Positions 43,173 to 51,602 of a DNA stretch of 63,144 bases are shown here, in pieces. The position numbers and the translations under genes were made by a program. Source of the DNA: an uncultured Granulosicoccaceae bacterium (GTDB lineage: Bacteria > Pseudomonadota > Gammaproteobacteria > Granulosicoccales > Granulosicoccaceae); contig CALJNA010000063.1 in NCBI GenBank assembly GCA_937981955.1, positions 1 to 63,144 of the forward strand, in the 5' to 3' direction. How positions within the stretch are numbered: position 1 is the stretch's first letter; every line of letters begins with the position of its first letter. A model generated the notes under the pieces. The model saw nothing but the letters and a program-made list of their open reading frames with translations, searched no databases and was not told where the DNA came from.

Positions 43173-43328
43173 GTGACTATCCTGTTATTTGACGCAGGCG
43201 GTGTGCTCATTGAGCTTGGCACTCCTCCAATCAAACTGGTAAAAGGTTCAGCTGAATTACGTGCGGCTGTGCAACAATTGGAGTCTTTACCAGAGCAAAT
43301 GACTATCCCGACAAACTTCCTTTGCTAA
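43173..43328 (+). pseudogene. Truncated HAD-superfamily hydrolase remnant
   Basis: A 51-codon frame starting at GTG 43173 begins with LLFDAGGVLIELG, the nucleophile motif I of HAD-IA phosphatases, and continues only 40 residues before TAA. A functional HAD enzyme needs about 200 residues, so this is a 5' fragment. The rest of the domain is not found in the following 90 bp before the next gene. Confidence 0.55.
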
Positions 43329-43419
43329 TTTCATAGACGGGCGTTGATACATATTAAGCGCTCAGACTCCGCTCACAGAAAAAACAAATCTATATCAGGT
43401 CTTAATGGACTAACGATTT

Positions 43420-44007
43420 TTAAGTGCCAGCAGCAAACCATTGCCTGATTCGCGATTGTAATATCTCCCACACAGCAGGAGCACCTCGACTCACTTTAAC
43501 CCCCACCCGGCTTTCAAGCTGCTCGGCGGTGACATTGAATTCCGGCCAGGTACCGCCATTAGTTTCAAGATTAGCCACAACCGGCTGCACACGATCAATC
43601 GATTTGGCAAAAACGGCATCGTCGGTTTCAGCTGCTTCAAACTCATCCCACAGCGCCCGGAAAACCTGTGCCTGATCAGCTGGCAGAAGAGCGAAAATTC
43701 GATCGGCAGCTGCCTCTTCAATAGCTTGATGTTTTTCCAGATCATGCTCCGCGTGAATAGGCATATCGCCGGCATCAATCTCAACCAGGTCATGTATCAA
43801 CAACATTTGAATAACTCTGCCTATATCAACCGGATGACTGGCATGTTCCGAGAGAATTAACGCATACAAGGCCACGTGCCATGAGTGTTCTCCCGAATTT
43901 TCACGACGCGACCCATCGCACAGCTGCGTGGCTCTTAGTGTCGACTTAAGTTTGTCGGCCTCGTTGAGAAAATCCAATTGCTGTTGCAGCCGAATTTGCG
44001 TTGTCAT
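43420..44007 (-). CDS. HD-domain phosphohydrolase (YfbR-like 5'-deoxynucleotidase family)
   Basis: A protein of 195 residues from ATG 44007. HD motif residues are visible in RRENSGEHSWHVALYAL and MLLIHDLVEIDAGDMPIH, with a downstream aspartate in KSIDRVQPVVAN. Metal-dependent hydrolysis of a nucleotide phosphate is likely. It diverges from serC, with 198 bp between. Confidence 0.83.
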   Translation of the reverse strand: MTTQIRLQQQLDFLNEADKLKSTLRATQLCDGSRRENSGEHSWHVALYALILSEHASHPVDIGRVIQMLLIHDLVEIDAGDMPIHAEHDLEKHQAIEEAAADRIFALLPADQAQVFRALWDEFEAAETDDAVFAKSIDRVQPVVANLETNGGTWPEFNVTAEQLESRVGVKVSRGAPAVWEILQSRIRQWFAAGT

Positions 44008-44170
44008 GTTTGCGGTGTTTCTCCACTTTTTGCATCGTGGGTTCAATGTAACCCGATGATGACAGACGAGTTGGTTTTATTATTAAACCGTCTGTGTCCT
44101 CTGTTCATGGCAATTTACCCGTAATGCAGTATTGCACTTCACGCCTAATCGTAATAATCTGGTGTGGCTT

Positions 44171-44186
44171 GGTGGAGCAACCCACC
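44171..44186 (+). promoter_or_regulatory. Hairpin in the serC leader
   Basis: GGTGG and CCACC pair with a 6-nt loop, 20 nt before the GTG of serC. The serC leader motif (Rfam) sits at this position in alphaproteobacteria. This hairpin is a candidate relative, but I could not compare the motif directly. Nearby AGAGG serves as the ribosome site. Confidence 0.35.
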
Positions 44187-44205
44187 CATAACTAGAGGTT
44201 ATACC

Positions 44206-45405
44206 GTGAACGAGACCGCTTCAGGCTTCGCAGAGAAGCCGCGCGTGCGTCCCGCAGACGCTCGCTTTTCTTCCGGCCCGTGCAGAAAGCATCCCGGCTG
44301 GCATCTGCCCTCCCTGACAACCGAACACCTTGGCCGCAGCCACCGTGCGTCCGGACCTAAAGCGTCGCTAAAATCCGCGATCGATCGATCCGCTGCATTG
44401 CTTGAGCTACCCGATGATTGGAAACTCGGCATTGTCCCAGCATCCGATACCGGTGCTTTTGAAATGGCGATGTGGTCGCTATTGGGGCCAAAACCGGTCG
44501 ATGCCATGGTTTGGGAGAGCTTCTCATCAGACTGGGCTAAGGATTTGGCAGCACTCGAGCTACCGGGTTTATCAATCCACGAAGCTGATTACGGCAAACT
44601 GCCAGAGCTGGACAAGGCATCAAGAAAGAACGATGTCGTATTCGTTTTCAACGGCACAACCAGTGGCGTTCGAGTCCCGGATTTGGAGTGGGTTGCTGAT
44701 GATCGCGAAGGACTGGTGTTATGTGATGCTACGTCCGCCGCTTTTGCCATGCCCATCGACTACAACAAGGTCGATGTATTAACGTGGTCCTGGCAAAAAG
44801 CACTTGGTGGCGAAGCGGCTCATGGCATGCTTGCGTTGAGCCCGCGTGCGGTGGAACGCCTCGAATCCACACCTGCTCCTCGAGCTTTACCGAAAATATT
44901 CACACTAACCAAAAAAGACGCCCTGATTGAGGGCATCTTTTCCGGTGCAACCATCAACACCCCTAGTATGTTGGCAGTTGCCGACCTGCACTCTGCACTC
45001 GACTGGGCCGATTCAATCGGTGGCCTGATCGGATTGCACGATCGCTCTGCGGCAAATTTCAATGCGATTGATCAATGGGTCAGCTCAAGTAACTGGGTTG
45101 CCTGGCTGGCCGAAGCTGAAAACACGCGCTCCAGCACATCAATGTGTTTGCAGATAACTGCTGCGGCATTTCAGGCACTTGATCTTGATGCACAACAGGC
45201 AGCGGTTAAAACCATGGTTGGTTGGCTGGCCGAAGAAAACGTCGCGTTCGACATCGCCAACTACAGAAGCGCACCACCAGGCTTTCGTGTCTGGGGCGGT
45301 GCAACCGTTGAAGCCGCAGATGTAGAAGCTCTGACCGCCTGGCTTGACTGGGCCTACTCCCGATTTGAATCCACTGTTTTAAAAGCTGAGGTGAACGATG
45401 TCTAA
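44206..45405 (+). CDS. serC: Phosphoserine aminotransferase (SerC, Methanosarcina/alphaproteobacterial type)
   Basis: A class V PLP-aminotransferase of 399 residues. GTG 44206 with AGAGG upstream is chosen. The opening RPADARFSSGPCRKHPGW and LGIVPASDTGAFEMAMWSLLG are typical of the SerC type found in alphaproteobacteria and methanogens, distinct from the E. coli type. The PLP lysine lies in TWSWQKALGGEAAHG. It makes phosphoserine from phosphohydroxypyruvate and glutamate. Its stop overlaps the serA start by eight bases. Confidence 0.9.
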   Translation: MNETASGFAEKPRVRPADARFSSGPCRKHPGWHLPSLTTEHLGRSHRASGPKASLKSAIDRSAALLELPDDWKLGIVPASDTGAFEMAMWSLLGPKPVDAMVWESFSSDWAKDLAALELPGLSIHEADYGKLPELDKASRKNDVVFVFNGTTSGVRVPDLEWVADDREGLVLCDATSAAFAMPIDYNKVDVLTWSWQKALGGEAAHGMLALSPRAVERLESTPAPRALPKIFTLTKKDALIEGIFSGATINTPSMLAVADLHSALDWADSIGGLIGLHDRSAANFNAIDQWVSSSNWVAWLAEAENTRSSTSMCLQITAAAFQALDLDAQQAAVKTMVGWLAEENVAFDIANYRSAPPGFRVWGGATVEAADVEALTAWLDWAYSRFESTVLKAEVNDV

Positions 45406-46990
45406 ACCACGCGTATTAATTTCTGACTCCATGTCTTCTCAAGCTGTCACTGTGTTCGAAGAACGCGGAGTTGAGGTGGTGCAATCGGCAAAACTTTCAG
45501 TCGACGAACTAATGGACACCATCGGTGATTTTGATGGCCTTGCTATTCGATCTGCAACGAAGGTCACCCCTGATCTACTAGCCAATGCAAAACGACTGAA
45601 GGTTGTCGGACGTGCTGGTATTGGCGTAGACAATGTTGACGTTCCAGCCTGCACAGCCGGTGGTGTGGTTGTGATGAATACGCCCTTCGGCAATGCCATC
45701 ACAACAGCCGAACACGCTATGGCAATGCTGTTCTCTCTGGCCAGACACATTCCACAAGCAAGCCAGTCAACCCATGAAGGCAAGTGGGAGAAATCCAAAT
45801 TCATGGGTGTGGAACTTACCGGCAAACAACTTGGCTTGATAGGTGCCGGGAATATCGGTTCCATCGTAGCGAGCAAGGCACTGGGCTTCGGACTTCATGT
45901 TCTGGCCTATGACCCATTTCTGACTGAGGAACGCGCATCAGATATCGGTGTGACTAAAGTCGAACTGGATGAACTACTTGAGCGCAGTGATGCCATTACC
46001 TTGCATGTACCAAAAACACCCGACACAGCGAATATCATTGACGCAACGGCTTTAAACAAAATGAAAAAAGGCGCGCTGCTGGTTAACTGTGCTCGTGGTG
46101 GGCTGGTGGACGAACTGGCACTTAAAGTCGCGCTGGAATCCGGTCACTTACGTGGCGCTGCACTTGATGTGTTTGCCGAAGAGCCAGCCAAGGAAAATAT
46201 TTTATTCGGTATGCCTAATGTTATCTGCACACCGCATCTGGGAGCATCAACTTCCGAAGCACAGGAAAAAGTAGCAGTTCAGGTTGCGGAGCAAATGAGT
46301 AACTATTTAACCACGGGCGCCATAACGAATGCGCTCAACGCGCCGAACTTAAGTGCTGAGGAAGCGCGTCAACTCAAACCGTATCTGAATCTTGCCGCTC
46401 AACTCGGTTCATTTGTTGGTCAACTGACTCACGACCCGATCAAGAAGATGACGATCACATACGCAGGCGACGTTGCAAACTACAACACGGAACCGCTAAC
46501 AACCGAGGTGTTGAAATCTTTGTTAAGCCATCACAGCGCAACTGTCAATACGGTCAATGCTCGCGAAGTAGCCCGGGAACGGAACATCACCGTTGTCGAT
46601 GCTAAAAACGATGGAAAAGATGAATACCAATGTCGGATTACCGTTGATGTCGAAACCGAGAAAATGCAACGCGCTATTGCGGGTACATTAATTGGAAAGA
46701 AACCTCGAGTCATCGACGTTAAAGGTATTTCGCTGGAGTCTGAATTGGGTGAACACATGCTCTACATTACCAACGACGATACTCCTGGCGTGATTGGTGC
46801 GATAGGTACAACCGCTGGCAACAAGGGCATTAACATCGCCAATCTGCATCTGGGAAGACGCAATGACAAACCAAGTGCAATTGCCTTATTAGAGGTTGAT
46901 GCCGAAGTGGGAGCAGAAGATCTGCAAGCATTGCGATCTATCCCGAGTATCAATGATGTGCAATACCTGCACTTCCCTACTCCACGGTAG
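45398..46990 (+). CDS. serA: D-3-phosphoglycerate dehydrogenase (SerA, long form)
   Basis: A protein of 530 residues: NAD-binding dehydrogenase domain (GLIGAGNIGSIVASKALGF), catalytic NCARGGLVDE and TPHLGASTSEAQ, an intervening substrate-binding domain, and a C-terminal ACT domain (VIGAIGTTAGNKGINIANLHLGR). It catalyses the first step of serine synthesis. The pairing serC-serA in this order and overlap matches alphaproteobacterial operons. Feedback by serine through the ACT domain is expected. Confidence 0.95.
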   Translation: MSKPRVLISDSMSSQAVTVFEERGVEVVQSAKLSVDELMDTIGDFDGLAIRSATKVTPDLLANAKRLKVVGRAGIGVDNVDVPACTAGGVVVMNTPFGNAITTAEHAMAMLFSLARHIPQASQSTHEGKWEKSKFMGVELTGKQLGLIGAGNIGSIVASKALGFGLHVLAYDPFLTEERASDIGVTKVELDELLERSDAITLHVPKTPDTANIIDATALNKMKKGALLVNCARGGLVDELALKVALESGHLRGAALDVFAEEPAKENILFGMPNVICTPHLGASTSEAQEKVAVQVAEQMSNYLTTGAITNALNAPNLSAEEARQLKPYLNLAAQLGSFVGQLTHDPIKKMTITYAGDVANYNTEPLTTEVLKSLLSHHSATVNTVNAREVARERNITVVDAKNDGKDEYQCRITVDVETEKMQRAIAGTLIGKKPRVIDVKGISLESELGEHMLYITNDDTPGVIGAIGTTAGNKGINIANLHLGRRNDKPSAIALLEVDAEVGAEDLQALRSIPSINDVQYLHFPTPR

Positions 46991-47023
46991 TTTGGGAGTC
47001 TGGTCGCATTTATAATTCGCTGA

Positions 47024-47058
47024 GCGCTGAATGCACGATTAATCTATCATTCAGGCGC
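47024..47058. repeat. Imperfect inverted repeat downstream of serA
   Basis: GCGCTGAATG (47024-47033) pairs with CATTCAGGCGC (47048-47058) with one bulged base. It is the first of two hairpins in the 200-bp space between convergent genes. Confidence 0.5.
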
Positions 47059-47077
47059 AGCAGTTCTGCAAAACCAA

Positions 47078-47108
47078 TGTCGGCATTTCATTAGTGGAAA
47101 TGCCGACA
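47078..47108. repeat. Perfect 12-bp-arm inverted repeat between serA and the glutaredoxin-MauE gene
   Basis: TGTCGGCATTTC (47078-47089) and GAAATGCCGACA (47097-47108) flank a 7-nt loop. It may act as a transcript-end hairpin, but no U-tract follows. Confidence 0.65.
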
Positions 47109-47190
47109 GTTCTATGAAGTGGTGCTTTGGAAAAGCGATATAGGTTAAGCGTGGTTTCACATCGGCTGGCACGCCATTTTTAAATGACTA

Positions 47191-47931
47191 TCAGGAGATC
47201 ATCCTGGCAATCATCCATAGCGCCATCCCTAACATCATGAGATTTTCGACGAGAGAAACGAACCCTAATGGGACCCGACTATCTCCAAGGCACGCACATT
47301 TTAATTCTCGTTTGTCTATATAAACTGCCTTGATCACACTAACCGTACCGATACCAGCGACTATTAAAGTGGCGGGGGCTGATAACCACGTTAGAACACC
47401 CATCATCATCAACAATCCGGCTACCGTTTCCACAAACGGATAGATATACCCATAACGTACCCATTTTTGCGCAAGCAAATCATAATTGAGGAACATCGTT
47501 GCAAAAGTATCAAGATCCTGAAGTTTTTGAAGGCCCAAAAGCACCATCGCTATAGAAATAAACCACACAATTGTTTGCGGCTGAAACAACGCGCTGTTAA
47601 CCAGCCATGTCACCGCAACAGCGAGGGCAAATGCCACGCCGAAAAGAACAATGACAGGTTGATAGGTTACCGAATCTTTTTGTTTGGCAGATTTGCCAAA
47701 ATGTTCAACCAAGTCGTCAAACCCGCCAATGCGAACATCATTGATAAATGTCTGCGGAGTCGTTTTAACCCCATGCTCCATTTTGAAGTTATCCACCTCT
47801 TCGCGGGATGTAAGATGTTGATCATCGACGATATACCCTTGACGTTGCAGCAGGTCTTTGGATTTGATTCCGTACGGGCACATGTGATCGGTCATCACCA
47901 TTCTGTACAGCGTGGCTGATTCGTTTTTCAT
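47191..47931 (-). CDS. Glutaredoxin-MauE/DoxX fusion membrane protein
   Basis: A protein of 246 residues from ATG 47931. The first 80 residues are a glutaredoxin domain with single-cysteine motif CPYG (MCPYGIKSKDLL) and TTPQTF. The C-terminal 150 residues are a four-helix MauE/DoxX-like membrane domain ending with the conserved KCACLGDSRVPLGFVSLVENL. Such fusions appear with copper or thiol-stress genes. It is probably the last gene of a small leftward set with DUF411 and cytochrome c. Confidence 0.8.
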   Translation of the reverse strand: MKNESATLYRMVMTDHMCPYGIKSKDLLQRQGYIVDDQHLTSREEVDNFKMEHGVKTTPQTFINDVRIGGFDDLVEHFGKSAKQKDSVTYQPVIVLFGVAFALAVAVTWLVNSALFQPQTIVWFISIAMVLLGLQKLQDLDTFATMFLNYDLLAQKWVRYGYIYPFVETVAGLLMMMGVLTWLSAPATLIVAGIGTVSVIKAVYIDKRELKCACLGDSRVPLGFVSLVENLMMLGMALWMIARMIS

Positions 47932-48016
47932 AAGCACGATCCATGAAAGTATTTACAGGAGCAGATTATCGACATGGCGTCGATTATGTGTGCAGAGGTA
48001 TATTAAGTCGATACAG

Positions 48017-48511
48017 CTAATAGTGGGAATAAACTGCCGTTTCACCAGTGGCTGTGAATGACAAAACGTCATAATCTTTCGGAGTGCGACTTGCCATTCC
48101 CGGAGACATCATCGGCATGCCCGGTGCGCTTAGTCCCTTTATATTCGTTGGTCTTTCTCTCAGCAGCCTTTCGATGTCGTTGGCAGGAACATGACCTTCG
48201 ACTATGTATCCGTCAACGATCGCAGTGTGGCACGATGCAAGCTTAGGGTCCGGCAATCCGTATTCTGCCTTTATCGCATTGACGTCGTCGTGATCTATCG
48301 CCGTGACCTTGAATCCTTCTTCCTCCAGGTAGGTTACCCACTCTTTACAGCAACCGCAAGTTGGGCTTTTGTAAACAGTAATGTCGGCTTTGTGGAGCGA
48401 ATCAATTGCTTTGGAGCTGCTTGATTCACTCTTGGTTTCTTCAGATTGACAAGCTGATAGAGCAGCCACAAAAAACAAAATCGTGAAGGATGTTTTAGTA
48501 AAGCTTCTCAT
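48017..48511 (-). CDS. DUF411 metal-binding lipoprotein
   Basis: A protein of 164 residues from ATG 48511 with lipobox ALSAC. The DUF411 core is VYKSPTCGCCKEWVTYLEEEGF (metal-binding CGCC), and LASCHTAIVDGYIVEGHVPANDI follows. DUF411 proteins bind copper or act as copper-related chaperones in the envelope. The arrangement with a cytochrome c and a glutaredoxin-MauE protein supports a metal or redox role. Confidence 0.85.
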   Translation of the reverse strand: MRSFTKTSFTILFFVAALSACQSEETKSESSSSKAIDSLHKADITVYKSPTCGCCKEWVTYLEEEGFKVTAIDHDDVNAIKAEYGLPDPKLASCHTAIVDGYIVEGHVPANDIERLLRERPTNIKGLSAPGMPMMSPGMASRTPKDYDVLSFTATGETAVYSHY

Positions 48512-48549
48512 GATATTAATCGGCAGTTTAATAGTACACGTCAGGTTTT

Positions 48550-49071
48550 TCATTTCAGCAGTTTGTCCAGAATCGATGGCTTTTTTTCAGACTTTTCCAT
48601 TAATACATTACTCGGTTTTCCGTTCACTTCTTCCTGCCATGCGCGTTCTTGCGCCGGCCAGGTATTTTTTATAAAAGAAAGTACGGCGATAATTTCTGCA
48701 TCACTTAAAATACCTTTGTAAACAGGCATCGTGGTCTTGTAACTATCGTCATTTATAACAACGCCAGGACCATACTTGACGATCTCGAAGAGCAGATCAT
48801 CTGCATGATGCCATGTGTGTCCAGTGGCGTCATGGGGTGGAGCAGGTAAATATCCGTTACTGTCGCGTGTTCTCCAATCAGGCTGACCCTCCAAATAGAC
48901 GCCATGACAAGAGGCACATTGAGACTGATAAATGGTTTCCCCTGCCTGAACAACCTTCAGGTCATCAGCTTGAAGGTCGATACGCACACCGTCTGTTCCT
49001 TCAGAAGCCCAAAGAGAGCTCACAATTATCGATAAAAGGAATGCAGCTACGCATTTAGTCAGATAACTCAT
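48550..49071 (-). CDS. Exported class I cytochrome c
   Basis: A protein of 173 residues from ATG 49071 (MSYLTKCVAAFLLSIIVSS), which gives a clear signal peptide. One CASCHG haem motif is present, and a methionine ligand is likely in KTTMPVYKGILSDAEIIAVLSFIKNTW. Periplasmic electron carrier. It is the first gene of the leftward redox set, 38 bp before DUF411. Confidence 0.85.
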   Translation of the reverse strand: MSYLTKCVAAFLLSIIVSSLWASEGTDGVRIDLQADDLKVVQAGETIYQSQCASCHGVYLEGQPDWRTRDSNGYLPAPPHDATGHTWHHADDLLFEIVKYGPGVVINDDSYKTTMPVYKGILSDAEIIAVLSFIKNTWPAQERAWQEEVNGKPSNVLMEKSEKKPSILDKLLK

Positions 49072-49238
49072 AGTTGGTTTTGACTCATAGTTAGTTTGCC
49101 TTCGATAAAAAGTATTCGCAGACCGAATTATGCTTTTCACTTTTGTGCAGAGTAGCAGCAACTTTGCTATTTGGCGTACACGGCCAAAATCATTGCATTC
49201 AGTGCAAAATTAGGGCAATCTAACAGCATTATTTCCGA

Positions 49239-49260
49239 AATTTACCGTTTTTCGTAAATT
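49239..49260. promoter_or_regulatory. Palindrome touching the tupB start codon
   Basis: AATTTAC (49239-49245) and GTAAATT (49254-49260) form a perfect inverted repeat with an 8-nt loop. It abuts the ATG at 49261 and replaces any ribosome site. It may be an operator or a hairpin controlling tungstate uptake. Confidence 0.45.
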
Positions 49261-49962
49261 ATGCAGGAATCTGCAATTAGTCTCGCCATAAACCTGATCA
49301 CCAGCCGAGATGCCGATCTTTTCGAAATTATCGCACTCTCACTGCGAGTCAGCCTCGTGGCGGTTTTCATTTCGCTGATTTTCGGGCTCTTGATCGGCGC
49401 TAGCCTGGCAACCAGCAGGTTCCCGGGCCGGCAGGTGTTATCCATTCTTGTGAATGCATTAATGAGCCTGCCCCCCGTTGTTGTAGGTCTACTTGTATAT
49501 CTATGTCTTTCTCGTTCAGGACCGATGGGCTGGCTTGGACTGCTGTATACGCCCACGGCAATGATCATTGCGCAAACCGTCCTGATCACCCCGCTGGTTG
49601 CCGCCCTGTCGCGACAGGTCATCGAGGACCTGTTTCTGGAATACAAAGAACAATTCCAATCCCTGCAACTCTCCAAATCACAGCAGATAAATGCGCTGCT
49701 TTGGGATTCGCGATACTCGTTACTGACCGTTGCATTGGCGGGATTAGGTCGATCACTGTCTGAAGTGGGAGCCGTGATTATCGTGGGCGGCAATATAGAC
49801 CACCTGACCAGAGTCATGACTACGGCTATTGCGCTGGAAACATCTAAAGGCAACTTGCCTCTGGCGTTGGCGCTTGGTCTTATTTTGTTGTGTATGGCGC
49901 TGTTGATCAATGCACTACTGGCAACGCTTAACTTCAGTGCAAAACGGCAAGCTTATGCTTAG
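49261..49962 (+). CDS. tupB: Tungstate ABC transporter permease (TupB)
   Basis: A protein of 233 residues with about five membrane helices. TupB/WtpB-type features: SLATSRFPGRQVLSILVNALMSLPPVVVGLL and the ABC permease coupling motif EVGAVIIVGGNIDHLTRVMTTAIALE. It is part of a high-affinity tungstate importer. No Shine-Dalgarno is seen at the ATG. Its stop overlaps the tupC start by eight bases. Confidence 0.9.
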   Translation: MQESAISLAINLITSRDADLFEIIALSLRVSLVAVFISLIFGLLIGASLATSRFPGRQVLSILVNALMSLPPVVVGLLVYLCLSRSGPMGWLGLLYTPTAMIIAQTVLITPLVAALSRQVIEDLFLEYKEQFQSLQLSKSQQINALLWDSRYSLLTVALAGLGRSLSEVGAVIIVGGNIDHLTRVMTTAIALETSKGNLPLALALGLILLCMALLINALLATLNFSAKRQAYA

Positions 49963-50776
49963 ACCGTTTTCTAAGGGCCAACAACGCAGCTTTCCAGGCT
50001 TCGTGCATGATGATCAGATGGGCAGTGAACGGCTGTGTCATCAGCTAAGGCGCACGCAACTGAGCATCAATTCAGTTTCATTTAATACTGGCACAACAGA
50101 ACTGCTTCGAAATGTGAACCTGTCACTGAGCGCATCAGGTATCACCGCCATCATGGGTTTTAACGGTGCCGGAAAAAGTGTGTTACTTAAGATTATGCAC
50201 GGCATACTGCAGCCGACGTCAGGTCAGGTGCTATGGGATCAACACCCCAGCGATCAGGAGCACAGACTGAGTCAAGCTATGGTATTTCAAAAGCCTGTCT
50301 TACTTAGACGCTCAACTCAAGCCAATATCGATTTTGTGCTAAAACAGCGAAATACAAAAAACCCAAAGCTCCGAAATGAGCTGCTGTCGCGTGTAGGCCT
50401 GCTCGCCAAAGCACGTCAACCCGCTCGCTTGCTATCGGGCGGAGAGCAACAGCGGCTTACACTGGCGCGAGCCCTTGCATGCTCTCCATCGGTGCTGTTT
50501 CTTGATGAAGCAACGGCAAGTCTTGACCCCGCATCCACGGCCATAATCGAACGTATCGTTAGTGAACAGGCAAATTTGGGTACAAAAATTATTATGGTCA
50601 CGCACGATGCAGCGCAAGCTGCAAGGTTGGCTCAACAAATTGTTTTTATGGATTCAGGAACCGTTGTCGAACAATCCTGTAGTAATTCTTTTTTTAACGG
50701 GCCTCAGTCTGCAGCAGCAAGGGCTTATCTTGAAGGCCGTATATACAAATCAGATACACACGAACAAGAGCAATGA
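49955..50776 (+). CDS. tupC: Tungstate ABC transporter ATP-binding protein (TupC)
   Basis: A protein of 273 residues from ATG 49955. The nucleotide-binding site is complete: Walker A GFNGAGKSVLLK, Q-loop VFQKPVLLRR, signature LLSGGEQQRLTLARALA, Walker B LFLDEATASLD, and H-loop VTHDAAQA. It begins with a 40-residue extension rich in charged residues before the ABC core, which is longer than usual for the family. It is coupled to tupB and tupA by overlaps. Confidence 0.9.
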   Translation: MLRPFSKGQQRSFPGFVHDDQMGSERLCHQLRRTQLSINSVSFNTGTTELLRNVNLSLSASGITAIMGFNGAGKSVLLKIMHGILQPTSGQVLWDQHPSDQEHRLSQAMVFQKPVLLRRSTQANIDFVLKQRNTKNPKLRNELLSRVGLLAKARQPARLLSGGEQQRLTLARALACSPSVLFLDEATASLDPASTAIIERIVSEQANLGTKIIMVTHDAAQAARLAQQIVFMDSGTVVEQSCSNSFFNGPQSAAARAYLEGRIYKSDTHEQEQ

Positions 50777-51600
50777 AAAATCGTTTAATTAGAACAGCAA
50801 CCACTAGCTTACTTAGCTTAAGCCTATGTACGGCGATTGGCGCGCAAGCAGATGCGAAAACTGTATTAATCCAATCAACCACATCAACCGCAAATTCAGG
50901 CCTGTACGACTACCTGTTGCCAGCCTTCGAGCAAGAAAACAACATCAAAGTCAATGTGGTAGCGGTAGGCACAGGACAGGCTATTCGTAACGCCCGCAAT
51001 TGTGATGCAGATGTTCTACTGGTGCACGCCAAAGCTGCCGAAGAGGCTTTTGTTGCCGAAGGTTTTGGCGTGGAACGATTTGACGTTATGTATAACGACT
51101 TCGTTATTGTAGGACCAGCATCGGACCCGGCCGGTATTCGCGGCAGCGAAAACGTACAATCAGCTTTCCGGAAAATAGCTGACAACGAAGCACTGTTCGC
51201 GTCTCGCGGTGATGATTCCGGTACGCATAAAAAGGAAATGTCTCTATGGGAAAATGCAGGCGTTAATGCTGAAGCAAGCGGAAAGACATGGTATCGATCA
51301 ACCGGTTCGGGCATGGGCGCCACAATAAATACAGCAGTTGGTCTCGGAGCTTATGCGTTAACAGACCGGGCTACCTGGATAGGCTTTAAAAACAAAAGCG
51401 ACTACCAAATTTTACTAGAAGGCGATACGGTCTTGTTCAATCAATATGGCGTAACTTTAGTGAATGAAAATAAATGCCCGTCCGTTAACGCAGAATCTGG
51501 ACAGCAGTTTATCGACTGGTTGTTATCAGAGGCCGCACAGAACAAAATTGCTCAATTTCAGATTGCAAACCAAAAACTCTTTTATCCAAACGCGAACTAG
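50773..51600 (+). CDS. tupA: Tungstate ABC transporter substrate-binding protein (TupA)
   Basis: A protein of 275 residues with a Sec signal peptide (SLLSLSLCTAIGAQADA). The oxyanion-binding motif TTSTANSGLYDYLLPAFEQ is diagnostic of TupA rather than ModA. Further family motifs are GTGQAIRNARNCDADVLLVHA, SRGDDSGTHKKEMSLWE and GMGATINTAVGLGAYAL. It binds tungstate in the periplasm. ATGA overlap with tupC. Tungstate enzymes are not encoded in this window. Confidence 0.92.
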   Translation: MKNRLIRTATTSLLSLSLCTAIGAQADAKTVLIQSTTSTANSGLYDYLLPAFEQENNIKVNVVAVGTGQAIRNARNCDADVLLVHAKAAEEAFVAEGFGVERFDVMYNDFVIVGPASDPAGIRGSENVQSAFRKIADNEALFASRGDDSGTHKKEMSLWENAGVNAEASGKTWYRSTGSGMGATINTAVGLGAYALTDRATWIGFKNKSDYQILLEGDTVLFNQYGVTLVNENKCPSVNAESGQQFIDWLLSEAAQNKIAQFQIANQKLFYPNAN

Positions 51601-51602
51601 CC

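Noticed and set aside
44132..44160. Sigma-70 promoter TTGCAC / TAATCT before serC
   Set aside because: Each box matches the consensus at only about half its positions, so it is too weak to list as a feature.
37000..49071. MauG-like peroxidase and MauE-like domain as parts of a methylamine dehydrogenase cluster
   Set aside because: No mauA or mauB genes are present and the two genes are over 9 kb apart. The methylamine genes that are present are of the N-methylglutamate type.
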